A stretch of 64,000 bases of DNA, from the NCBI GenBank assembly GCA_028826165.1, contig JAPDFW010000078.1:186001-250000 (forward strand). The letters are read 5' to 3'. The position numbers were made by a program, and so were the translations under genes. The number at the start of each line of letters is the position of its first letter. Position 1 is the stretch's first letter. The stretch is from Anaeramoeba ignava (taxonomy: Eukaryota > Metamonada > Anaeramoebidae). Below the pieces are notes generated by a model, which had not been told where the DNA came from, did no database searches, and saw only the letters and a list, made by a program, of their open reading frames with translations. This document shows, in pieces, positions 37,331 through 48,240 of this stretch.

Positions 37331-39010
37331 TTAAAAAATTAAAGTTTAAAAAATGGAATTATTTTTAAAAATATATTTTATAAACAAATTATAAATAAAT
37401 TATTATTTAAAATTAAATTAGAAATGAATATAAAAATGGAATAAATTATTAATTAAATTTTTAATTTAAATTTTAATTAGATTTAAAAATTTAAAAAATG
37501 GAATTATTTTAAAAATATATTTTATAAATAAATTATAAATTAATTATTATTTAAAATTAAATTGGAAATGAATATAAAAATGGAATAAATTATTAATTAA
37601 ATTATTAATTTTAATTTTAATTAGATTTAAAAATTTAAAAATGGAATTATTTTTAAAAATATATTTTATAAACAAATTATAAATAAATAATTATTTAAAA
37701 TTAAATTGAAATGAATATAAAAATTGAATAAATTATTAATTAAATTATTAATTTTAATTTTAATTAGATTTAAAAATTTAAAAATGGAACTATTTTTAAA
37801 TATATTTTATAAATAAATTATAAATAAATTATTATTTAAAATTAAATTGAAAATGAATATAAAAATGGAATAAATTATTAATTAAATTATTAATTTTAAT
37901 TTTAATTAGATTTAAAAATTTAAAAATGAAATTATTTTTAAAAAATATATTTTATAAATAAATTATAAATAAATTATTATTTAAAATTAAATTGAAAATG
38001 AATATAAAAATGGAATAAATTATTAATTAAATTTTTAATTTTAATTTTAATTAGATTTAAAAATTTAAAAATGGAACTATTTTTAAAATATATTTTATAA
38101 ATAAATTATAAATAAATTATTATTTAAAATTAAATTGAAAATGAATATAAAAATGGAATAAATTATTAATTAAATTTTTAATTTTAAATTTTAATTAGAT
38201 TTAAAAATTTAAAAATAAAATTATTTTTAAAATATATTTTATAAATAAATTATAAATAAATTATTATTTAAAATTAAATTGAAAATGAATATAAAAATGG
38301 AATAAATTATTAATTAAATTTTTAATTTTAATTTTAACTAGATTTAAAAATTTAAAAATGGAATTATTTTAAAATATATTTTATAAATAAATTATAAATA
38401 AATTATTATTTAAAATTAAATTGAAAATGAATATAAAAATGAAATAAATTATTAATTAAATTATTAATTTAAATTTTAATTAGATTTAAAAATTTAAAAA
38501 TGAAATGTTTTAAAAATATATTTTATAAATAAATTATAAATAAATTATTATTTAAAATTAAATTAGAAATGAATATAAAAATGGAATAAATTATTAATTA
38601 AATTATTAATTTTAAATTTTAATTAGATTTAAAAATTTAAAAAATAAAATTATTTTTAAAAATATATTTTATAAATAAATTATAAATAAATTATTATTTA
38701 AAATTAAATTGAAAATGAATATAAAAATGGAATAAATTATTAATTAAATTTTTAATTTAAATTTTAATTAGATTTAAAAATTTAAAAAATGGAACTATTT
38801 TAAAAATATATTTTATAAATAAATTATAAATAAATTATTATTCAAAATTAAATTAGAAAATGAATATAAAAATGAAGTAAATTATTAATTAAATTATTAA
38901 TTTAAATTTTAATTAGATTTAAAAATTTAAAAAATGAAATTATTTTAAAATATATTTTATAAACAAATTATAAATAAATTATTATTCAAAATTAAATTAG
39001 AAAAGCGAAT
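37331..39010. repeat. About 145-bp tandem satellite, 11-12 copies
   Basis: Each unit contains AGATTTAAAAATTTAAAAA, TGGAATTATTTTTAAA, ATATATTTTATAAATAAATT, ATTATTTAAAATTAAATTG and AATGAATATAAAAATGGAAT. Unit starts (AGATTTAAAAATTT) fall near 37478, 37625, 37766, 37907, 38051, 38197, 38340, 38481, 38623, 38769 and 38913, a period of 141-148 bp. Copies differ by single substitutions and A-run length. It occupies the whole space between the divergent AP-4 sigma and membrane-protein genes. No ORF. Confidence 0.92.
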
Positions 39011-39197
39011 AAAAATGAAGATTTGGAAAAAAAAAAGTTCTAATTAAAAAATTATATGATCAAGTTTTTTTTAAATTAGAAAAAAAAAGAAAAAGCAAAA
39101 AAAAAAAAAAGTAAAAAGTAAAAAGAAAAAAAAAATTAACCAAAAAAAACATTTTTCATTTTCTAATTAATAAGATTCTTAACAACAATCAACCAAA
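39011..39197 (+). promoter_or_regulatory. Upstream region of the unrecognised membrane-protein gene
   Basis: Unique AT-rich sequence after the satellite. It carries ACATTTTTCATTTTCTAATT (39148-39167) on the coding strand, 31 bp before the ATG. Confidence 0.4.
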
Positions 39198-42100
39198 ATG
39201 AGGTATCAATTACGATCTTGGTGGCTTACTCCAATATTAGCTGAAGTAGTAGCTGAAGTTATTGGGTTAAGTGTTGTTGCTGGATTTTTTTGGACAAAAG
39301 GCACAGATTGGTTTCACAAATATTATATAACAATTCTTGGGTAAAATAAAATAAAAATTATAAAAAGAAAAAAAAACTAATAAATAAATTTTTTCTTTTT
39401 CTTTCTAATTCAGATACTATGTTGTTGCTTCAATTACTTTAGGTCATTATTTTAAAACAAACGGCAAACCTAATATTCATGGTTTCTTTAGACATGTTAT
39501 TGCTATTTTATGCGGTAATTTCTTCTTTTGTTTTAATTCCTAAATCAAATGATGACTAATAAATTTGCTCTTTTATTCTGCTTTTGTTTTTCTTTTTTTT
39601 TAAAATAGGAATTGAATTTTATTATCTTCATGAAGATTTATATCTTCATTGGTTTGGGATTGATCCTAAACTTCTTCAAGCTGCTCATTTCTTATGTAAT
39701 TATTTATTTTATTTATTATTTATTTATTAATTAATTATTTAATTAATTATTTATTTAATTTAATTCCAAATAAATCTTTTATAGGGATTGTTTTTGGTTT
39801 CTTTTTCGCCTCTTTTGATGACACTTTTTTCTGGGGATTTTTAAGTAAATGGATGAAATTTAATTGGATTAAAGCCATTTTCTGGTTGTTGGTTGTTTGG
39901 TTGTTCTGGTATATTTTCTTTTACACTCCTCTTGTTTCAGATGCTAAAGGAACATTCCAATCAGAGAAGTTTAATCAAACTTTAGCTGTTATGCAGGTAA
40001 ATATAAAATGAAAATATTTATAAAATAAAATGAAAATATTTATAATATAAAATGAAAATATTTATAATATAAAATGAAAATATTTATAATATAAAATGAA
40101 AATATTTATAATATAAAATGAAAATATTTATAATATGAAATGAAAATATTTATAATATAAAATGAAAATATTTATAATATAAAATGAAAATATTTATAAA
40201 ATGAAATGAAAATATTTATAAAATAAAATGAAAATATTTATAAAATAAAATGAAAATATTTATAAAAAAAATGAAAATATTTATAAAATAAAATGAAAAT
40301 ATTTATAAAATAAAATGAAAATATTTATAATATAAAATGAAAATATTTATAATATGAAATGAAAATATTTATATTATAAAATGAAATGAAAATATTTATA
40401 AAATGAAAATATTTATAAAATGAAATAAATTGAAAATAAAAATATTTATAATATAAAATGAAAATATTTATAAATGAAAATGAAAATATTTATAATATAA
40501 AATGAAAATATTTTAATATAAAATGAAATGAAAATATTTTAATTTAAAATGAAAATATTTATTATGGTTGAAAATATTTATTGGTATAAAATTTTTATAA
40601 CATAAAAATGTGGATATTTATAAAAAAAATGGAAAAATGATATAATATAAAATGAAAATATTTATAATATAAAATGAAAATATTTATAAATAAAATGAAA
40701 ATATTTATAAAATAAAATGAAAATATTTATAAAAATAAAATGAAAATATTTATAAAATAAAAAGGATATTTAGAAAATATTTATAAAAATAAAATGAAAA
40801 TATTTATAATAAAATGAAAATATTTATAATATAAAATGAAAATATTTATATATTGGAAAAATAAAATGAATTTTTATAAAATGAAAATATTTATAAAATG
40901 AAATGAAAATATTTTAATTTAAATTTGATTTTATTAAAAATTGATTAGTAATGGTGCTGATTAAAATGGTATACACTTTCATACATTCGTGGATAGTTTT
41001 GCATGGAAAAATGATTTAAAATTGATCATGTTTGGAAAAATTTGTATTCCAATATAAATTTCTTTTGCAGTTTCAAAGGAGTTTGGAAAGATAAATACAC
41101 AAAAGCTGAAATTTGGCATCATGTTCTTTATTTTGTAAGTTTGGAAATTTTTGGAACTTTTCTATAAATATTTGATTTAAATTTGATTTAAATTTGATTT
41201 AAATTTAAATTTGATATAAAATTGATTTAAATTTGATTTAAATTTGATTTAAATTTGATTTAAATTTGATTTAAATTTGATTTAAATTTGATTTAAATTT
41301 GATTTAAATTTGATTTAAATTTGATTTAAATTTGATTTAAATTTGATATAAAATTGATTTAAATTTGATTTTAATTTAATTTAATTTAAAATTGATTTAA
41401 ATTTGATTTTAATTTAATTTAATTTAAAATTGATTTAAAATTGATTTAAAATTGATTTAAATTTGATTTAAATTTGATTTAAAATTGATATAAATTTGAT
41501 TTAAAATTGATTTAAATTTGATATAAAATTGATTTAAATTTGATTTAAATTTGATTTAAATTTGATTTAAATTTGATTTAAAATTGATTTAAATTTGATT
41601 TAAATTTGATTTAAATTTGATTTAAATTTGATTTAAATTTGATTTAAATTTGATTTAAATTTGATTTAAATTTGATTTAAAATTGATTTAAATTTGATTT
41701 AAATTTGATTTAAATTTGATTTAAAATTGATTTAAAATTGATTTAAAATTGATTTAAATTTGATTTAAATTTGATTTAAATTTGATTTAAATTTGATTTA
41801 AAATTGATTTAAATTTGATTTAATTTCGATTTAAAATTGATTTAAATTTGATTTGATTTAAATTTGATTTGATTTGATTGAATAAATAAAAAAGGGAACA
41901 AGCCCATTAGCACCTTTGATTGAAGCAGGATTATACACAAACAATTTCCGAAATCAATTTAACGAAGGAAAAGAGAAACTCAAAGACAGAAAAGTGACAG
42001 GAAAATATCCAAAACTAACAGAAGTTAATTCAGGAAAAAAAGCAATTTTGAGAGGACTTAATTTATTGATTGGGACACTCCTTCAGTACTTTGCTTACCA

Positions 42101-42332
42101 AGTCATAATCTGCAAATTCAATGCAATGGGAGATGCCCATCATGAATGGATTCATAAAGAACTCTTGACTTACAACTTCTCAGTTAGAATTGTCCAATTA
42201 ACACACCATTGGTTTAATTCAAGAATTTTCTTTGTCAAACCTGTTTATGCTCCTCCAAAAATTGAAAGTGAATTTGAACCTGTTCTTGAGAGTGATGATC
42301 TTAAAGAAAAAGATAAAGAAAAGATGAATTAA
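39198..42332 (+). CDS. Unrecognised multi-pass membrane protein
   Basis: I do not recognise the family. Supported exons: 39198-39340, 39414-39514, 39609-39695, 39785-39996, 41071-41134, 41895-42332. At least five hydrophobic segments are visible (for example ILAEVVAEVIGLSVVAGFFW, IVFGFFFASFDDTFFWGFL, IKAIFWLLVVWLFWYIFFY, LNLLIGTLLQYFAYQVII), rich in Trp, Phe and His (HWFGIDP, AEIWHHVLYF, DAHHEWIHKELL, THHWF). The exon at 39785 ends in phase 0 while that at 41071 needs phase 2, so one more exon is required. The only candidate region (about 40949-41040, with YTFIHSWIVLHG in one frame) has stops in every full reading. It may be mutated, misassembled or spliced differently. The acidic C-terminus ends KEKDKEKMN. 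Confidence 0.65.
39997..40935. repeat. Intron array of AAAATGAAAATATTTATAA units
   Basis: About 45 copies of an 18-19-nt unit AAAATGAAAATATTTATAAT. The stretch 40560-40640 is disturbed (isolated GG pairs, broken period), unlike any other array here. Confidence 0.85.
41135..41894. repeat. Intron array of TTTGATTTAAA 11-mers
   Basis: 760-nt intron with about 60 copies of TTTGATTTAAA and TTGATTTAAAA in the sense orientation, period 11. Confidence 0.88.
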
Positions 42333-42587
42333 TATTTTTGTTCCACTTTTTCTTTTTTTTCTTTCTCTTTTCTTTTTTCCTTCTTTTTTAGGAATTTTTT
42401 TAACAATCAAATACTTTTTTTTTTCTTTGATGAAGAAGGAAAATAAAGAAAAATTAATCAAATTAATTTCTTTTTTTTAATTTTTTTTTTTCCAAACATT
42501 ATAAAAGAATGAATTAAAAAAAACATTTTTTTTTCTTCCATTTTTTTAATTTTAAATTTATTTCAATAAAATCTTTAAAAAAAAACA
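42333..42587 (+). promoter_or_regulatory. Spacer upstream of RNase H2A
   Basis: Begins with TTTTTGTTCCACTTTTTC (42336-42353) directly after the preceding stop, the same word found in the 29.2-30.8 kb minisatellite. T-rich CATTTTTTTTTCTTCCATT at 42524-42543 precedes the ATG. Confidence 0.4.
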
Positions 42588-44166
42588 ATGAAAAATCAAA
42601 AAATTGCTTATTCTTTAGGAATTGATGAATCTGGAAGGTAATTAATAATTAATAATAAAATTACAAATAAAATTAATAATAGAAATTATTGAATATTTTT
42701 GTTTAGAGGATGTATTTTAGGTGAGTTTTGCAAATAAAATTAAAAAATCAATTTAAAAAATCCAAATTAAAAATAATTGAAAAGGTTCAATGATTTTTTC
42801 AAGTTGTGCTTGTCCAAAAGATAAACAAAAAGAACTGATTGATTTTAAAGTTGATGATTCAAAAAAATTAACAAGTAAACAAAGATATAAATTATTTACT
42901 AAAATTCGAACAAGAACATCCTGTATTTTCCAACTTAAGATTATTAGACCAGAAGAAATTTCAGCCAAAATGCTTCGTTCAAATAAAGATAATCTGAATC
43001 AAATTTCACATGATGCAGTTATACATTTGATTTCATCAGCATGCAAGTCATTATCTATTTGCGAAGTTTTTGTAGATACAGTTGGGTAAGTAGTTTAAAA
43101 TTGATTTAAAATTGATTTAAAATTGATATAAAATTGATTTAAAATTGATATAAAATTGATTTAAAATTGATATAAAATTGATTTAAAATTAATATAAAAT
43201 TGATATAAAATTGATTTGAATTTGATATAAAATTGATTTAAAATTGATTTAAAATTGATATAAAATTGATTTAAAATTGATATAAAATTAATATAAAATT
43301 GATTTAAAATTGATATAAAATTAATATAAAATTGATTTAAAATTGATATAAAATTAATTTAAAATTGATTTAAAATTGATTTAAAATTGATTTAAAATTG
43401 ATTTAAAATTGATTTAAAATTGATTTAAAATTGATTTAAAATTGATTTAAAATTGATTTAAAATTGATTTAAAATTGATTTAAAATTGATTTAAAATTGA
43501 TTTAAAATTGATTTGAAATTGATATAAAATTGTAAAAAAATATCTTTTAAGTCCGACTAAACAATTCGAACAATTATTGAGAAGTAATTTCAGATCTATC
43601 CCTAAAATTGTTGTTACAACTCAAGCTGATACAAAATATGCAATTGTTAGTGCTGCAAGTATTTGTGCTAAACATACTCGTGATAGTTTATTGAGGAAAT
43701 GGGTTTTTATTGAAAAAGGATTGTCAGTTAATAAAAATTTTGGATCAGGATATCTTAGTGGTAATTTCAACAAATGATAAAAAAATTTTTTCAATTTCTT
43801 TGTAATAAAAAGTGGAACAAAACAAAACAAAACAATTCTTCTTATAGAATCAGTTGTTCATTCTTGGTTGAAAGAAAATATAGATGATATTTTTGGATTC
43901 CCAACAATAGTTCGTTTTAGTTGGTATCCTACTTTGGAATTAATGAAAAATAATTGTGTTAGAGTGAAAAAGGTGTCAAAATAAATGAAAATGAAAATGA
44001 AAATGAAAATGAACAAGAAATAGATTCAAATGGAAAAGGAGGAAGAATCAAAAGAAAAATTCAATTCAATCAAAAAAAAAAGAAAAACAAGAAAAACAAG
44101 AAAAACAAAAGATCCTCTTTTTTTGCTAAAAGAATGATTGAATCAGTTAATGTTTTGGATCTTTAA
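42588..44166 (+). CDS. RNASEH2A: Ribonuclease H2 subunit A, frame broken near the 3' end
   Basis: Catalytic subunit removing ribonucleotides and RNA from DNA. Exons 42588-42637, 42707-42720 (only 14 nt), 42785-43085, 43552-43760, then from 43848. Type-2 RNase H motifs: YSLGIDESGRGCILG (catalytic Asp-Glu), VDDSKKL, VFVDTVG (Asp), ADTKYAIVSAASICAK (Asp), and GSGYLS, FGFPTIVRFSW. As read, the last exon stops at 43984 (236 aa). One more A in the five-A run at 43967-43971 would continue the frame through an Asn/Glu repeat and a Lys-rich stretch to RSSFFAKRMIESVNVLDL and the stop at 44166, which resembles the C-terminal end of animal RNase H2A. I therefore extend the gene to 44166 and treat the break as a likely 1-nt deletion. 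Confidence 0.9.
43086..43551. repeat. Intron 3 of RNase H2A: TTGATTTAAAA / TTGATATAAAA array
   Basis: 466 nt of two interleaved 11-mers. The first half mixes both words and the second half is pure TTGATTTAAAA. Sense orientation. Confidence 0.88.
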
Positions 44167-44528
44167 ATGAATAAATAAAATAAAATAAAATAAAAAGGGA
44201 AAATAAATTTTTAATAAGATAATAAATTTCGCTTTTTTTTTTATTTGTTTATTTGATTACTTTCAAAATGATTTGTTCAGGATTTGTTTACTTTTTGAAT
44301 TCTTTATTTAAGTAATTTTCTTTCTTTTTATTTTTTTAAAATTAAAAAGGAGAAAAAAAAAGGAGAAAAAAAAAAATAAAAACAAAAAAAAATTTTTTTT
44401 CTCTTTTTTTAATTTAAATTTTTTAATTTTAATTTTCATTTTTTCCTTTCGTTCTTTCTTTTTGTGTTTTCTTTTTCATTTTTCATTTTCATTTTTCATT
44501 TTTTTCTTTCTTTTTTGTTTTTAAATAA
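44167..44528 (+). promoter_or_regulatory. Spacer upstream of the RRM gene
   Basis: 362 bp of T- and A-rich sequence. TTTTCATTTTTCC (44435-44452) and TTTTTCATTTTTCATTTTCATTTTTC-type tracts (44470-44510) sit just upstream of the ATG on the coding strand. Confidence 0.45.
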
Positions 44529-47500
44529 ATGTCAGACGAACGTAAAAAGCGTATTTTTGTTGGGGGAATTAGTTGGAAGGTTAGTTAAATGATTTAAATA
44601 AAAAAATAAAATAAAAAACACACAAAAACAAAAATATAAATATAAATATAAATATAAATATAAATATAAAAAATTTCCAAAACAAAATTAACAAAAAATA
44701 AAAAAATAACGAACTCTCAAATAAAACAAATATAAATATAAATATAAATATAAATATAAATATAAATATAAATATAAATATAAATAATATAAATATAAAT
44801 ATAAATAATATAAATATAAATATAAATATAAATCATAAATATAAATATAAATATAAATATAAATATAAATATAAATATAAATATAAATATAAATACAAAT
44901 ATAAATATAAATATAAATATAAATATAAATATAAATATAAATATAAATATAAATATAAATATAAATATAAATATAAATATAAATATAAATATAAATATAA
45001 ATATAAATATAAATATAAATATAAATATAAATATAAAAAATAAACATAATATATAAATATAATTAGAAATAGAAATAGAAACAGAGAAACAAAAAATAAA
45101 AATAGAAATAGAAATATAAATATAAATAGAAATATAAACATAAATATAAACATAAACATAAACAGAAACAGAAAAAATAAAATAGAAACATAAAAATATA
45201 AAAATAAAATATAAACATAAAATAAAAATATAAAATAAAATTAGAAAAAGAAATAAAAAGAAATATAAAATATAAATATAAATATAAAATAAAAATAAAA
45301 ACATAAACATAAAATATAAATATAAATATAAATATAAATATAAATATAAACATAAAATATAAATATAAATATAAACATAAACATAAATACATAAATATAA
45401 ACATAAAATATAAATATAAATATAAACATAAAAATAAAAATATAAACATAAACATAAAAATAAATATAAAATATAAATATAAATATAAATATAAATATAA
45501 ACATAAAATAACATAAATATAAAATATAAATATAAAATATAAACATAAATATAAACATAAAAATAAAATATAAAATAAAACATAAAAATAAAAATATAAA
45601 ATAAATATAAACATAAAATATAAACATAAACATAAATATAAAAATATAAACATAAATATAAAATATAAACATAAAATAAACATAAATATATAAAAAAAGC
45701 AACATAAACATAAAAATAAAAATAAAAATAAATATAAATATAAATATAAACATAAATATAAAACATAAATATAAATATAAAATATAAATATAAATATAAA
45801 TATAAATATAAATATAAATATAAATATAAATATAAACATAAACATAAACATAAATATAAAATATAAATATAAACATAAAACATAAAATATAAATATGAAT
45901 ATAAATAAAATATAAATATAAATATAAAAATAAAAACATAATGAAATATAAATATAAATATAAATATAAATATAAATATAAATATAAATATAAATATAAA
46001 TATAAATATAAATATAAATATAAATATAAATATAAATATAAATATAAATATAAATATAAATATAAATATAAATATAAATATAAATAAAAAATAAAAAAAA
46101 AATAAATAAAAATATCAAATATAAAATAAAAACAAAATATAAATATAAAATAAAATAAAAATATAAATATAAATATAAATATAAATATAAATATAAATAA
46201 TAAATATTTAAACAAATTATTTTTAATGTTGACTTATAAATTCAAATAGGCTGATGAATCCAGCTTAACAAATTTTTTTTCGGCTTATGGACCTGTTGTT
46301 GAATGTAAAATTATTATGGATCGTGATACAGGAAACTCTAAAGGTTATGGATTTGTTACATTTGCAAATGAAGAAGATGCAAATAAAGTTAAAGCTCTTG
46401 GAAATGTCACATTTTTAGAAAAAAATGTTTGCTTTCTAAATTATTAGAATTAAAATTAAAATTAAAATTAAAATTAAAATTAAAATTAAAATCAAAATTA
46501 AAATTAAAATTAAAATTAAAATTAAAATTAAAATTAAAATTAAAATTAAAATTAAAATCAAAATTAAAATTAAAATTAAAATTAGAATTAAAATTAAAAT
46601 TAAAATTAAAATCAAAATTAAAATTAAAATTAAAATTAGAATAAAATTAAAATTAAAATTAAAATTAGAATTAAAATTAAAATTAAAATTAAAATTAAAA
46701 TTAAAATTAAAATTAAAATTAAAATTAAAATTAAAATTAAAATTAAAATTAAAATTAAAATTAAAATTAAAATTAAAATTAAAATTAAAATTAAAATTAA
46801 AATTAAAATTAAAATTTATTTATAAAATTATAATTAAAAAAGATGAATGTTGGAGATGCTTACAAGAAAAAAGATTACGGACCAAAACAACAAACACAGA
46901 CAAGACAACAAGATTTCAAACACAACTACACACAACAAATGCGTCAACAACCACAACAGATGACAGGACAACAAATGCCAGTTCAAATGGGACAACAACA
47001 AGGAGCATATCCCGCATATCAATCACCTCAATACGGTAAGTAATCTCAAGAAATTTTTTATTCATGTTTTGTTTGTTTTTTCAAAAAATTTTTATAAAAC
47101 AAAAAAAAAACGGATTCTGAAAAATCTTGTGCTTTTATTAACATTTTTTTTTGGAATAATTGCATATTGATTTTTTGGTTATTTTCCGTTTATTATTTCT
47201 TAATTTTTTTCAACTTTTTTCTTTTGGATTGTTTTTTATTCCATTTCTTTCTTTTATTTATTTATTTATTTTATTTATTTTATTTCTTTTGTTTATTTTT
47301 TTGTGTTCTTTTGCTTTTCTACTTATTTTTTTTCAGTTTCATATCTTAGTCAATATTATGGTGAGGAAGTTTTTTTTTTTCTTTTTTAAACTTATTCCAC
47401 TTTTTTTTTTAATTTTATTAATTTTTCAATTTCAAAATTTATTGGATAATCATAAAATATTAATTTCGGAAAAATTTGTTTTTTAAAAAAATATAGGACA

Positions 47501-47840
47501 AGATTTCATTCAAAACCCTTATGCTTATCAAAATATATTCAATCCAACTCAACAAAATACAGTAATTTCTTGTTTCCTTCTTTTTTATTATATTTATTGA
47601 ATTAAAATTTAAAATTTAAAATTTAAAAATTAGGCTATTGATCCTAATATTCAACTTCAATTACAACAACTTCAATTACAACAACAACTTCAATTACAAC
47701 AGCAACTTCAATTACAACAACTTCAACAACAACAACTTCAACCACAACAACAACAACAACCACAACAACAACAACAACAAAACCCTCAATATCCAATGTC
47801 CCCAAAATCTCTAACTTCCCAAAATGCTCGATTCAATTAA
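44529..47840 (+). CDS. DAZ/Boule-like single-RRM RNA-binding protein with Gln-rich tail
   Basis: Six exons: 44529-44579, 46250-46426, 46843-47035, 47337-47360 (24 nt), 47497-47561, 47634-47840, giving 238 aa. One RNA recognition motif: RNP2 IFVGGI in exon 1, RNP1 KGYGFVTF in exon 2, then [10 protein letters not shown] at the end of the fold. That layout, with GGISWK before [16 protein letters not shown], is like DAZ/Boule and related translation regulators. The tail is Gln/Pro/Tyr-rich ([10 protein letters not shown], then QLQLQQ repeats), a low-complexity region typical of RNA granule proteins. The 1.67-kb first intron splits the RRM after 17 codons. Orthology to a specific animal gene is not claimed. 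Confidence 0.85.
44580..46249. repeat. Intron 1 of the RRM gene: TATAAA hexamer array
   Basis: 1670 nt. Near-perfect (TATAAA)n at about 44720-45050 and 45945-46085, and between them a degraded middle with AAACAT and AAATAG variants. This pattern of clean edges and mutated core suggests recent expansion at two points. Confidence 0.88.
46427..46842. repeat. Intron 2 of the RRM gene: AATTAA hexamer array
   Basis: 416 nt of (AAAATT)n, about 60 units, almost perfect from 46650 to 46815. Donor AAT|GTTTGC, acceptor AAAAAG. Confidence 0.88.
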
Positions 47841-48240
47841 ATTTTTTCTTTGTTCTCTTGTTTTTTTTCCTTTTTCAGTTCGTTTGATGGTTTTTTTTGT
47901 TTTTTTTTTGACGAAATAGTGATTTTTCTTTTTGGTTTTGGTTTTGGTTTTGGTTTTTTTCTTTCATTTTTTTGGAATTCTTTTCTATTTTTTTTTTCAA
48001 TTTTTCTTTTTTTCATTTTTCTTTTTCATTTCTCAATTTTCTTTTTCAATTTTCTTTTTTGAAATTTTTTTTTTGATTTCCCAAATAAATTTGCTTTTGT
48101 TCCTTAAGCAACAAAAATCAAAAATCAAAAATCTTTATTTTAATCTTTTTATTTTAATCTTTATTATTTTAATCTTTATTATTTTAATCTTTATTATTTT
48201 AATCTTTTTTATTTTAATTTTTATTTATTTAATCTTGTTT
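47841..48240. other. Convergent T-rich spacer
   Basis: 400 bp between the RRM gene and RIO1. Contains (GGTTTT)4 at 47934-47957 and (ATTTTAATCTTT) repeats at 48138-48230. The ORFs here are poly-Phe artefacts. Confidence 0.5.

Noticed and set aside
37331..39010. CRISPR-like or telomere-like array
   Set aside because: Units are contiguous without unique spacers, and the hexamers elsewhere lack the G-rich strand expected of telomeres. The genome is eukaryotic.
44717..46215. Long ORFs of Tyr/Ile/Leu/Phe on the minus strand, up to 388 codons
   Set aside because: They follow from the 6-nt period of the RRM intron array, which leaves all frames open. Composition is pure repeat.
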